Notes under the pieces: model-generated | What the model was told of the DNA's origin: nothing | The model's database searches: none | What the model saw: only the letters and a program-made list of their open reading frames with translations | Position numbers and translations under genes: made by a program | Shown here: piece by piece, positions 32,869-40,595 of the stretch | Position numbering within the stretch: position 1 is the first letter of the stretch | How the letters are laid out: each line of letters begins with the position of its first letter | Source of the DNA: Trinickia caryophylli | GTDB taxonomy: Bacteria > Pseudomonadota > Gammaproteobacteria > Burkholderiales > Burkholderiaceae | Length of the DNA stretch: 64,000 bases | Direction of reading: 5' to 3' | Assembly: GCF_034424545.1 (NCBI RefSeq) | Contig: NZ_CP139970.1 | Location: 1,612,001 to 1,676,000, forward strand

Positions 32869-33223
32869 CCAATGCCATGAACTACAAGGGGTATTTCGCT
32901 CGCATCGATTTCGACGGGCGAGACAACATTTTTGTTGGCCACGTACTCGGCGTGGACGATAGGATCAGCTTTCACGGGGAGACGGTCACTGAGTTGACCG
33001 ATGATTTCCACGCGGCCGTGGATCACTATCTGAGCGACTGCGAACAGGCTGGACGCAAGCCTCAAAAACCGCGTCAGGAAAGCTGATGTTGCGCATCGAT
33101 CCAGATGTTCACGCACAAGTCGGAATCGCCGCCGCGGTGTCCGGGGAAAGCACCAATCAGTGGTCAGAAGAAGTGTTGGGGCGCGCCGCCCGCGAAGTGC
33201 TGGAACACGCGACTCACGCGTGA
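32865..33223 (+). pseudogene. hicB: hicB antitoxin gene, split by a frameshift
   Basis: The first frame (32,865-33,086) gives the RNase-H-like HicB domain: YKGYFARIDFDGRDNIFVGH and DRISFHGETVTELTDDFHAA. It stops after KPQKPRQES. The C-terminal DNA-binding arm follows one frame over from ATG 33086 (MLRIDPDVHAQVGIAAAVSG, 45 residues); the stop and restart overlap as TGATG. In full-length HicB the two parts are continuous, so one base was probably lost near 33,075. No hicA toxin gene is found upstream, so this is an orphan. Confidence 0.8.
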
Positions 33224-33259
33224 CGATCGTTCAGCATTGCTTGCAAACATTGGAAACGT

Positions 33260-33292
33260 CAAGGGGCTACGCAAACTTCGCGTAACCCCTTG
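33260..33292 (-). terminator. hairpin, copy 2 of the tRNA-Thr-associated stem
   Basis: CAAGGGGCTACGC pairs with GCGTAACCCCTTG with one mismatch around a 7-nt loop. It sits 7 bp beyond the tRNA half-copy, as the intact hairpin does at the true tRNA gene. Confidence 0.6.
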
Positions 33293-33299
33293 TCAGATA

Positions 33300-33345
33300 T
33301 GGTGCCGGCTGCAGGACTCGAACCCGCCACCTGATGATTACAAAT
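33300..33345. repeat. attachment-site copy: 46-bp direct repeat of the tRNA-Thr 3' half
   Basis: Identical to 38,435-38,480 over all 46 bp (begins TGGTGCCGGCTGCAGGACTC, ends ATGATTACAAAT). It corresponds to tRNA nucleotides 31-76 including CCA. Immediately beyond it the sequence becomes AT-rich (33,346-33,480) with several GTTAC/GTAAC elements that could be integrase arm sites. Confidence 0.93.
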
Positions 33346-33502
33346 TTTCAATTAAATCAATAAGTTACTGATACTTAAGGGAAAGTAACCGTAACGTAGC
33401 ACAACAGAAAGTATTTTATATCCAGTAACTTAGCGTAAATGAGCGGAAGCTGAAAAAATCTAGCTGTGTACCGCTAGCGTACCGGGAACGCCGTCAAAGT
33501 CA

Positions 33503-33787
33503 CTACTCTCGGACGGGCGGCCATTGGCGAGACGTATGGACCACGTTCAACACTCGCACCAAGTCGCCGGCCACGTCATAGATCAGTAAGTAGCTCTGGT
33601 GCGCGACCAGCTCGCGCGTGCCGGCTACGCGGCCAACCCGGCCTAGGCTCGGATGATCGACCAGCAGCGCGGCTTTTTCCTCGAACAGCTCATCGAGGTC
33701 CAGCGCGGCAACCGGGTTGTCAGCCTCAATGTAATCGTAAATATCGTCGCGATCTTGTATCGCCTCTGGCGTCCAGAACAACTCCAT
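33503..33787 (-). CDS. RelE/ParE-family toxin
   Basis: A 94-residue protein: MELFWTPEAIQDRDDIYDYI at the N-terminus, PSLGRVGRVAGTRELV in the middle and YLLIYDVAGDLVRVLNVVHTSRQWP at the C-terminus, the standard RelE/ParE toxin pattern. Such toxins cleave ribosome-bound mRNA (RelE) or poison gyrase (ParE); the sequence is nearer the plasmid-stabilisation RelE group. Its ATG overlaps the antitoxin stop (TGATG), and antitoxin-first order is standard. It is the last gene before the attachment repeat. Confidence 0.88.
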   Translation of the reverse strand: MELFWTPEAIQDRDDIYDYIEADNPVAALDLDELFEEKAALLVDHPSLGRVGRVAGTRELVAHQSYLLIYDVAGDLVRVLNVVHTSRQWPPVRE

Positions 33788-34074
33788 CACTTCGACGCTT
33801 CAAGCCGGCGACGCGTCTCAGCTCGACGCGCTGCGAATTTGGCTTCGACCTCTGCGGCCGGCACCAGATTACCGGCGTTGGCCGAGGCCCTTGAGCGCTC
33901 GACCTTGGCGCGCAGCCATGCGTCGTATTCTGCCGCTTCCTGTTGCTGCTTCACGTAGTCGCGCATGAAGTCTCGTAGGAGTTGCGCGCCCGTGCGGTCG
34001 TGGGCCTTCGCGGCCGTGGAGAACTCGCTTTTCAGGGCCTCATCGACCCGGAACGTAAAGGTTGCCTCGCTCAT
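33787..34074 (-). CDS. RelB/DinJ-like ribbon-helix-helix antitoxin
   Basis: A 95-residue protein whose N-terminal strand SEATFTFRVDEALKSEFSTAA is a ribbon-helix-helix DNA-binding motif; the C-terminal half is a charged helix (AEVEAKFAARRAETRRRLEA) that would clamp the toxin. ATG 34074 coincides with the edge of a 22-bp inverted repeat, the likely site of autorepression. Confidence 0.85.
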   Translation of the reverse strand: MSEATFTFRVDEALKSEFSTAAKAHDRTGAQLLRDFMRDYVKQQQEAAEYDAWLRAKVERSRASANAGNLVPAAEVEAKFAARRAETRRRLEASK

Positions 34075-34131
34075 GGCGTTTGCTCCATGTGTTACCCAAC
34101 AAGTGCATTGTAACACATGGAGCAAACGCCA
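34074..34131. promoter_or_regulatory. 22-bp perfect inverted repeat over the antitoxin start, probable operator
   Basis: Arms 34,074-34,095 and 34,110-34,131 are perfectly complementary (core TTTGCTCCATGTGTTAC), separated by 14 bp. The left arm touches the antitoxin start codon. Dimer or tetramer binding by the ribbon-helix-helix antitoxin is the simplest explanation; on RNA it would form a strong hairpin sequestering the start. Confidence 0.65.
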
Positions 34132-34177
34132 GCGCCCTCGCCTGAATCAGCGAACCAACCAGCACGCGCCAATGGCG

Positions 34178-34387
34178 TCACTGCAAGCCATCCCGGCGCG
34201 GCCTCGCGCCGGACTCCGACGACAACGCCGGTGCATCGTCAAAGGCCCTTGTCATCTGACGAAGCGCGATTTGTAGCTCACCTTGGGCTCCGTCTTCAAG
34301 TATGCTGTTCAGCAAATCGATCGCATATGCCGGGTCTTCGCGGAAGACCGCAGCCATCGCGTCATCGTGGGCTCTATCGTTCATCAT
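34178..34387 (-). pseudogene. truncated addiction-module antidote (HigA-like)
   Basis: The residues AHDDAMAAVFREDPAYAIDLLNSI and LQIALRQMTRAF match the N-terminal half of chromosomal addiction-module antidote proteins (COG3636 type). After TRAF the sequence leaves the family and stops before the helix-turn-helix is complete, so only 69 residues remain. No partner toxin is adjacent. The start region overlaps the end of the upstream membrane-protein gene by 14 bp. Confidence 0.6.
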
Positions 34388-34889
34388 TCCGTCTCGCACC
34401 CTGCACCTGCTTTGCCCTCAAAATCGCTTCGGCCTGGATGTTGATCTGTTCTTCGCGCTCAGCGTCGTAAGCGGCAAGCCGTTCACGCTTGGTTGCCCGT
34501 AAACCACGATAGGCAAGATACGAGAAACCGATCACATACAGCGTTCCCAACATCGCGCCGACCCATCGGTCAGTCTGTCCGGTTTGCATCGCGCCCCGCG
34601 CCTGCATAAACGCGAAGAACCCAAAAAAGGCGATGACCAGGTAGACAAATTTCTGCGAACGAGCGCCCCTCTTGCGAAGAAGCATGTACAGAGCGGCATA
34701 CAGCAATGGTAGAAGCACAACGTTCGCGGCAACGGCGGCGGCAGGCTGCGTGGCGGACGGCGCCTGCTGGCCGACCCACGTTGCAGCCGACGCCGGCAAC
34801 ATCAGTAGGGCCAAGTAGAGCACTGCCCTACCGCCCCAGACCATCCATAGTGGGTACAGCGTTATCGTAGTCCGCTCTGCCGACGCCAT
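34374..34889 (-). CDS. four-helix membrane protein of the integrative element
   Basis: A 171-residue protein with hydrophobic segments near residues 17-37, 52-70, 80-97 and 110-128, and a charged cytosolic C-terminus (RATKRERLAAYDAEREEQIN). No family recognised. It lies between the abortive-infection gene and the truncated antidote on the same strand and could belong to the defence cargo, but nothing in its sequence proves this. Confidence 0.55.
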   Translation of the reverse strand: MASAERTTITLYPLWMVWGGRAVLYLALLMLPASAATWVGQQAPSATQPAAAVAANVVLLPLLYAALYMLLRKRGARSQKFVYLVIAFFGFFAFMQARGAMQTGQTDRWVGAMLGTLYVIGFSYLAYRGLRATKRERLAAYDAEREEQINIQAEAILRAKQVQGARRNDER

Positions 34890-35004
34890 AAAAATCTCCT
34901 TTCACGTTGGGCGTCTTGAGTTTAGAACACGATTCACTCACACACGACAGGGTTTGCCTTTCGCGACCCAATTGCGGGCGACGCGGCGGCCCCTACTCGA
35001 GGAA

Positions 35005-36252
35005 CTAGCTTCGCCCCTTCGCCGTCTCTCGATGGCGGTACGTCTCAGCGACAAAGTCAATAAAAGCCACTGCGGATGCAACCGCCAACCTAGCATGGCG
35101 TGGCTGTAGTCCTCGGTATTGGCCGTCGCGACCGTGACCAGTTCCATACAGTCCACGTAACTGCGCCAGGTTATTGGTCAACTGCGTGAGATTGCGAAGA
35201 ATAAGGCGAATATTGTCCGCGCCCTTCGTTTCGTCGTTGATCCCCTCGGGCACAAGTTGCAATTCCTTGGCAACCATTTTTGTGAGGTCGCCCAAGTCCT
35301 CAGACCTTGTGAACGCCACGCCGCGCTTCGTCAAAATGGTCTTGCAGCAAGTTTCAATCAGCTCCTTGGCAGTCCCGATCGCTAGTGCTGGGTCACGGTC
35401 AACAGCGTTTTCCAAACGCTCGATTTCCTTTGCCATCCAACCGGCGTCTAACGCATCGGCGACAGTTCGAGCACGGGACACGGACCGGAAGCCGCTATGA
35501 CTGACTTGACGATACGCAAAGCGAGGGCGCCCAGCGATACGTTCCTCTTCGTACAGCTCCCATCCGCCTTGACGCAACTGATCGTTGAAATGCGAAACCA
35601 GCTTAATGGCCTCCTCGCGATCGGGTCGCACGACAGGGTGTACCACTTCACATAAAAAGCGTAAGAAGCCCTCGACAGGTCCGTCAACAAGATTGAATCG
35701 ATCGTCGGAGAAAACCCAGTCGCGATCCCAGTCATTGTTGTTAATGCAATGCTGCCAAATGTCGCCGGCGGCATCCTTGAAGCGACTATCGGTGGACGGC
35801 AACCGCTGCAGATCAAACAACCTGCTCAAGAACTCAACGTCATCCAGCTTGCCGCACCAAACCACATCTTCCAGTCGCATGGCATCGAAGATGTTGATGC
35901 GGATCTGGCGCGGCAAGCCTAAGTCTCCCGCTCGCCAATCCTGTCGCGTCACCTTCGCCGGGACAATGCGGGCGGAATACCAGTCCTGCGTGTCGTGTTC
36001 GAGAATTGTCTTAAGCCGTGCTGTGATTTGCTCTTCTAGCTGGCCTCGCCTGGCCCCCAAGCGTGCGAACTCTTGCGTCGGTACCTCAAACTGAACCTCC
36101 CAGATTTCCGTGCCGCCGTTCCAATTGTCATAACCTGTCTGTTCCGCGCGTGCTGGGTGCTCGCGCACCAAACTGGCGGCTTCATTCATGCCCTCCGCTT
36201 GAAGCAGCCCATGAACCGTCGCTAGCGTCTCCTCCAACAATTTCTTGTCCAT
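35005..36252 (-). CDS. abortive-infection protein with AbiJ-type N-terminal and Abi-C domains
   Basis: A 415-residue protein. The middle part (FLSRLFDLQRLPSTDSRFKD, DIWQHCINNNDWDRDWVF, FLRFLCEVVHPVVRPDREEA) resembles the AbiJ N-terminal domain 3 type. Residues about 285-405 are an Abi-C domain: AIGTAKELIETCCKTILTKR, LILRNLTQLTNNLAQLRG and YGTGHGRDG, a HEPN-like helical module found in phage-abortive systems. HEPN domains often act as RNases; the GTGHGR segment is conserved. It is the only obvious phage-defence gene of the element, between the integrase and a membrane protein. Start ATG 36252. Confidence 0.78.
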   Translation of the reverse strand: MDKKLLEETLATVHGLLQAEGMNEAASLVREHPARAEQTGYDNWNGGTEIWEVQFEVPTQEFARLGARRGQLEEQITARLKTILEHDTQDWYSARIVPAKVTRQDWRAGDLGLPRQIRINIFDAMRLEDVVWCGKLDDVEFLSRLFDLQRLPSTDSRFKDAAGDIWQHCINNNDWDRDWVFSDDRFNLVDGPVEGFLRFLCEVVHPVVRPDREEAIKLVSHFNDQLRQGGWELYEEERIAGRPRFAYRQVSHSGFRSVSRARTVADALDAGWMAKEIERLENAVDRDPALAIGTAKELIETCCKTILTKRGVAFTRSEDLGDLTKMVAKELQLVPEGINDETKGADNIRLILRNLTQLTNNLAQLRGLYGTGHGRDGQYRGLQPRHARLAVASAVAFIDFVAETYRHRETAKGRS

Positions 36253-36319
36253 CCCACACCCATTTTTACAGAAAGGTTTGCTCAGTCGTCACTAGCCTCC
36301 AAAGGCTGCCGCCGTTTTA

Positions 36320-37309
36320 CTAGCAATGCGAACCGTGCCGCACCGAAGGTGCTGCACCTTGCCGACGCCAGTCTATCCTGCTCAAGCCGGCCTCAACAAG
36401 CCGGCTCACGGCTTCATGGCGCAGATCATGGAAATGCAGATCGGCCAAACCCAGATCCTTTACCATGCTGGCCCAAAGCTTCTGAAATACGTAGGGCTTG
36501 CGCTTCCCGTCCCGCCCTGGCTCCCCGAAAAAGACGAGATCGGTGTCGAGCGGCCTTATAGGATTGTCCAAGGCTGAACGCAGTATTTCGACCGCCGCGC
36601 GGGTCAACGGCACCAACCGCGCGGAGCCGTTCTTCGTGTCCTTGAGAGCAACCACGCGGCGGTTCAGATCGACTTGCGATCGGCATAGGCTCGTGATCTC
36701 CGATGACCGCATGCCCGTTTCGACGGCCAGCCGCACGATCCATCCGAGCATCGGATTGCTATGAGCATCAGCGGCCGCGAAAAGCCGTTGCTGTTCCTCC
36801 GGCGTCAAGCGCCGGTCACGTCCCGCGCCGGGGCTTGGTTTCCGGACGTTCGCAACTGGATTGAACGTCAAGCCGATCCCCCACTCCTGAATCGCAACCC
36901 GGAATAGATGGCCGAGCATCGCCAGCTCGATGCGCACGGTATTGTTTGATTTGCCGGCCGCCAATCGTTCATCGCGGTACTTGGCGACGAGTTCGGCACT
37001 AACGGCCGCCATCGAATATTTCCCGAAGAATGCGGTTAAGTGTTGCGAGGTAAAGCGCTCGCTGCGTTGAGTGGTCGGCTTCTTGGTAGCCGACACCTCG
37101 TCCATGTAACGCTTCAATCCCGCCGAGACCGTCAATTTCTCGGATGGCGCACGCGACAGATAGACGCCTCGCACCATCTCGTCCTCCGTGCGACGCGCCC
37201 AGTCGTCCGCATCGCGCTTCGTGCGGAAAGTCTTCGAGGTGGTAGGCCAGCCGATTTTGCGAATGACGGCCTTCCAAGTCCCAGACGGAGTCTTGACGAT
37301 CGTCGCCAT
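36320..37309 (-). pseudogene. tyrosine-type integrase lacking its catalytic C-terminus
   Basis: A 329-residue open frame, start ATG 37309. The N-terminal arm-binding domain (GTWKAVIRKIGWPTTSKTFR) and SAM-like core-binding domain are normal. In the catalytic domain, the first arginine is in AVETGMRSSE (R201), the hairpin lysine in LKDTKNGSAR (K226) and HxxR in HFHDLRHEA (H294, R297). After VEAGLS the frame runs into RIDWRRQGAAPSVRHGSHC and stops; the GH box and nucleophile tyrosine (usually about 40-50 residues on) are missing. In another frame the next bases read KRRQPLEASDD, a plausible natural tail, suggesting an internal deletion. Confidence 0.85.
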
Positions 37310-37316
37310 ATCGATC

Positions 37317-38294
37317 CTATTTGCAGGCTTTGGCCAAATCGGACAACGGGCGCGATGGCGACTCAGGCAAGCTGAATGGCGCATCGCCGAATGATCGGAT
37401 CACGGACCCTTTCTCGCCGAGCAATACGAAAGTGCTACCAAAGCCCTGCAAGAGATAGAACGGTTCCCTTCTCGATCCCGGAGCGTCGGGATCGGCTAGC
37501 GTCACCGAGCGATATTGCGACAGCATTGAGCGACCTTCGCACGCCCACGTTTGTAGCGTTGTGCTAGCAACCTTCGCCGGAATGTACTGGTAGGGAATGT
37601 GCCCGGTAACGGCCGCATACGTCTTGACGAAAGCTCGCGCGCCATCCGCCTTCGCCGGGCTAAGCAGCACGAGTTGCAACAAGAGGTAGATGCCCGTTGC
37701 GAAGAGCGTGACCGAGACCGTGAGTATCAGCGTTAGCGTGATAGGACGCAGCCGCTTGGCTGTCCCCGCAGAGCTCGTTTTGCGCGCCGTACGACGCAAG
37801 CGACGGCGTCCAATGAGTTTCCGTTTGATGCGTTCGATAACTGCCGCGCGCTGCTCGCGTGGAACCCGTTTGCCCGCAGCGCGCAGTGCATATGTCAATC
37901 GGAGGCGCAACGCTAACTCGGCGCATCTGTCTTGCCACCGGCCGCGGCGCTTTACCTTCGACCGTCGCCCAGCCCACCACTCCGGGACCACGACGTTTGC
38001 CCAAAGGTACAAGGTAGAAAGCACAACGACGAACGCCGCTGTGCGCCACACGCTCTGGAGCTGAACACCCGCGAGAATGGTGTCGTATAGGTCCGGCCGA
38101 AACATCATGCCGGGCACGCCGGCCATCTCGGCCCAGCCATCCAGGTGAGAACGACCGACTGCGTAACTGAGTGCGGCCGTCACCGAGAAAACTAGCGCAA
38201 CGCCCTCGAATACGTGTTCGGTAAGGTATGCCCACATGCGTGAGCCAAGGCTCGGCCGCGGAAGCGGCGCGCTTTCGGAAGTGCTCGTCGTCAC
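37317..38294 (-). CDS. membrane protein of unknown function, between integrase and tRNA-Thr
   Basis: A 325-residue protein with membrane helices near residues 27-47, 78-103 and 185-213, a strongly basic cytosolic segment between the second and third (KRKLIGRRRLRRTARK), and a C-terminal domain of about 110 residues likely outside the membrane (HIPYQYIPAKVASTTLQTWA, FGSTFVLLGEKGSVI). No family recognised. It ends 8 bp before the integrase start. It may be a defence or phage-exclusion factor, but this is only a guess from location. Confidence 0.55.
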   Translation of the reverse strand: MTTSTSESAPLPRPSLGSRMWAYLTEHVFEGVALVFSVTAALSYAVGRSHLDGWAEMAGVPGMMFRPDLYDTILAGVQLQSVWRTAAFVVVLSTLYLWANVVVPEWWAGRRSKVKRRGRWQDRCAELALRLRLTYALRAAGKRVPREQRAAVIERIKRKLIGRRRLRRTARKTSSAGTAKRLRPITLTLILTVSVTLFATGIYLLLQLVLLSPAKADGARAFVKTYAAVTGHIPYQYIPAKVASTTLQTWACEGRSMLSQYRSVTLADPDAPGSRREPFYLLQGFGSTFVLLGEKGSVIRSFGDAPFSLPESPSRPLSDLAKACK

Positions 38295-38394
38295 AGGTTA
38301 TTTTTCCAGTTCGATCGCCTGCGGCGGGCATGACGAACGACCCGTCTGCACCCACCGGTGTACCGAAACTGTACTTTTTGACGCCGCAAAAGCA

Positions 38395-38427
38395 CAAGGG
38401 GTTACGTGAATCTCACGTAACCCCTTG
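38395..38427 (-). terminator. hairpin just after tRNA-Thr
   Basis: Perfect 15-bp stem (CAAGGGGTTACGTGA and its complement) with a 3-nt loop, starting 8 bp after the tRNA 3' end on the minus strand. It is probably the terminator of the sspA-sspB-tRNA transcript, carried in by the element's attachment region. Confidence 0.7.
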
Positions 38428-38434
38428 ATTCTAC

Positions 38435-38510
<76 letters not shown>

Positions 38511-38530
38511 GTTGAGCCCGAGATTCTACT

Positions 38531-39028
38531 TCATTTCACGATCTTGAGGTGACCTTTGCCGCCGCCTTTCGAACCGTCGTCACCGGGGGAAGGCGCGGGC
38601 GCATCGGGTGACGGCGAAGAGGCGGCCTCGGCCGGCGCGGCGTCGCCTTCGGTATCCGCGTCGCCCAGAGCAGAGTCCGCGGCGACGGGCCCCGGTGCAC
38701 CCGCCGCGGTAACCGCCGGCTCCACCGGAAACGCCATGCCCTGCCCGTTCTCGCGCGCGTAAATCGCGAGCACGTTCGCCACCTGCACCTCGATCTTGTG
38801 CGCCTTGCCCGAAAAACGCGCGCTGAACTCGATCCACTCGTTGCCCATCTGCAGCTGGCTCGTGGCCTCGAAGCTGATGTTCAGCACGATCTCGTCGTTG
38901 TGCACGAACTGGCGCGGCACCCGCGTCTGGTTGTCCACGCGCACCGCGATATGCGGGGTATAGCCGTTATCCGTGCACCACTCGTAAAGCGCGCGCAGCA
39001 GATACGGCTTCGTCGGAATTTCTTGCAT
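38531..39028 (-). CDS. sspB: ClpXP protease specificity-enhancing factor SspB
   Basis: A 165-residue adaptor that delivers ssrA-tagged proteins to ClpXP. The N-terminal domain KPYLLRALYEWCTDNGYTPH and PRQFVHNDEIVLNISFEAT are the family core. A long Ala/Pro/Asp linker leads to the C-terminal ClpX-docking tail GGKGHLKIVK. It lies 65 bp after sspA, the usual operon. The linker is longer than in E. coli, as is common in Burkholderia. Confidence 0.94.
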   Translation of the reverse strand: MQEIPTKPYLLRALYEWCTDNGYTPHIAVRVDNQTRVPRQFVHNDEIVLNISFEATSQLQMGNEWIEFSARFSGKAHKIEVQVANVLAIYARENGQGMAFPVEPAVTAAGAPGPVAADSALGDADTEGDAAPAEAASSPSPDAPAPSPGDDGSKGGGKGHLKIVK

Positions 39029-39093
39029 CGATTGTCCTCACTTGGAAGCAGTGCCGCCCGCCGAAGCAGGCCACACCGCGCCCCAAAGCGCCC

Positions 39094-39705
39094 TCAACGA
39101 CGCATGACTTTTTCAGACGGCGTCAGTGCTTCGATATAAGCCGGCCGGCTGAAAATGCGCTCGGCGTACTTCATGAGCGGCGCGGCGTTCTTCGAGAGCT
39201 CGATGCCATAGTGGTCCAGGCGCCACAGCAACGGAGCAATCGCCACATCGAGCATCGAGAACTCTTCGCCGAGCATGTACTTGTTCTTCACGAAGATCGG
39301 CGCGAGCTGCGTCAGCCGGTCGCGAATCGCGAGGCGCGCCTTCTCGTGGTTCTTCTCGGCCGCCTTGCCCTTCTCGTTCTCGAGCGTGCTCACGTGCACG
39401 AACAGTTCCTTCTCGAAGTTCAGCAGGAACAGGCGCGCGCGGGCACGCTGCACCGGGTCGGCCGGCATCAGCTGCGGGTGCGGGAAACGCTCGTCGATGT
39501 ACTCGTTGATGATGTTCGATTCGTACAGGATCAGGTCGCGCTCGACCAGAATCGGCACTTGACCGTACGGGTTCATCACCGCGATGTCTTCCGGCTTGTT
39601 GAAGAGGTCGACGTCGCGGATCTCGAAGTCCATCCCCTTTTCGAACAGAACCAGCCGGCAACGCTGGGAAAACGGGCAAGTAGTGCCGGAATACAGAACC
39701 ATCAT
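39094..39705 (-). CDS. sspA: stringent starvation protein A (GST-fold)
   Basis: A 203-residue protein with a glutathione-transferase fold that binds RNA polymerase during starvation. MVLYSGTTCPFSQRCRLVLF, NPYGQVPILVERDLILYES and the C-terminal helical domain fit SspA. The start is one of two adjacent ATGs at 39705/39702. It lies downstream of petABC, separated by a terminator-like hairpin, and upstream of sspB. Confidence 0.94.
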   Translation of the reverse strand: MMVLYSGTTCPFSQRCRLVLFEKGMDFEIRDVDLFNKPEDIAVMNPYGQVPILVERDLILYESNIINEYIDERFPHPQLMPADPVQRARARLFLLNFEKELFVHVSTLENEKGKAAEKNHEKARLAIRDRLTQLAPIFVKNKYMLGEEFSMLDVAIAPLLWRLDHYGIELSKNAAPLMKYAERIFSRPAYIEALTPSEKVMRR

Positions 39706-39748
39706 GTCTAAAGTTTCCTCAAAAAGCTCAAGGGCCGGCACGCCGAAA

Positions 39749-39766
39749 AGCCCGCCGAAGCGGGCT
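39749..39766 (-). terminator. rho-independent terminator of petABC
   Basis: AGCCCGC and GCGGGCT form a 7-bp stem around TTCG on the minus strand, followed by TTTT, 40 bp after the petC stop. Confidence 0.75.
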
Positions 39767-39805
39767 CTTCGTTGCGCCGGCCCTCACACCGGTCTAGCGG
39801 CGTGA

Positions 39806-40573
39806 TTATTTAACGTCCTTCCAGTACGCCGCGTTCAGCCTCCAGGCGAAAAACGTCAGCACGCCCAGGAACAACAGCACCCATACCCCAAGCTGTCTGC
39901 GCGTATGTTGCGTCGGCTCGGACATCCAGGTCATGTAGGCGACGAGGTCGGCCACGGCAGAATCATAATCTACTCGGGACATCGTTCCCGGTTTTACCTG
40001 CTCGAAGCTGACAAATCGATGCGACTTCTCGCCCGTTTCCGGATCGGTATCGTCTTCGTACTTCGCCGTCTGCTCGCCCTGCAACTGCCACAGCACATGC
40101 GGCATCCCGACGTTCGGGAACACCAGATTGTTCCATCCCGTCGGCCGCGTATCGTCACGGTAGAAGCTGCGCAAATAGGTGTAAAGCCAATCGCTGCTGC
40201 GCGCCCGCGCCTCAACCGACAAATCGGGCGGCGCCACGCCGAACCAGACCTTCGCGTCCTCGGGCCGCATCGCCACGTTCATGGTGTTGCCGACCTTGTC
40301 CGTCGTGAACAGCAGGTTCTGCTCGATCTCCTTTTGCGAAATGCCGAGCTGAGTCAGCGCGCTGTACCGCACGAGGCTCGCACTGTGGCAGCTCAGGCAA
40401 TAGTTTACAAACAATTGGGCGCCGTGCTGCAACGATGCAAGGTTACGTGTGTTGTCGGGCGCATGGTCGAGCCTGACACCCTCTTCGGCAAACGCCGGCG
40501 CACCAGCCGCGCCAAGCGCCAGCGCCGCGGCAGCCAGCGCCATCCGCACGAGCTTCGAAAGCAATGTTTTCAT
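39806..40573 (-). CDS. petC: cytochrome c1 of the bc1 complex
   Basis: A 255-residue protein with a signal peptide (cleavage near AFAEE), the haem-binding CLSCH motif at about residues 58-62 of the precursor, the methionine-ligand region (GNTMNVAMRP) and a C-terminal anchor LGVWVLLFLGVLTFFAWRL. It transfers electrons from the Rieske protein to cytochrome c. It begins 22 bp after petB. Confidence 0.95.
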   Translation of the reverse strand: MKTLLSKLVRMALAAAALALGAAGAPAFAEEGVRLDHAPDNTRNLASLQHGAQLFVNYCLSCHSASLVRYSALTQLGISQKEIEQNLLFTTDKVGNTMNVAMRPEDAKVWFGVAPPDLSVEARARSSDWLYTYLRSFYRDDTRPTGWNNLVFPNVGMPHVLWQLQGEQTAKYEDDTDPETGEKSHRFVSFEQVKPGTMSRVDYDSAVADLVAYMTWMSEPTQHTRRQLGVWVLLFLGVLTFFAWRLNAAYWKDVK

Positions 40574-40595
40574 GTGTTGTCGTCCTCGCGCGCAA

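Larger units (their letters stand above)
29369..33345. mobile_element. older, decaying integrative element at tRNA-Thr
   Basis: Bounded on the right by the 46-bp tRNA-Thr half-copy at 33,300-33,345 and on the left by the degenerate flank copy at 29,318-29,420. Cargo: a hypothetical gene, a dam remnant, a DUF2778 effector with a membrane partner, a P-loop kinase-like gene, a phage-like hypothetical gene and a broken hicB. Three of these genes carry frameshifts. No integrase remains. Confidence 0.5.
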
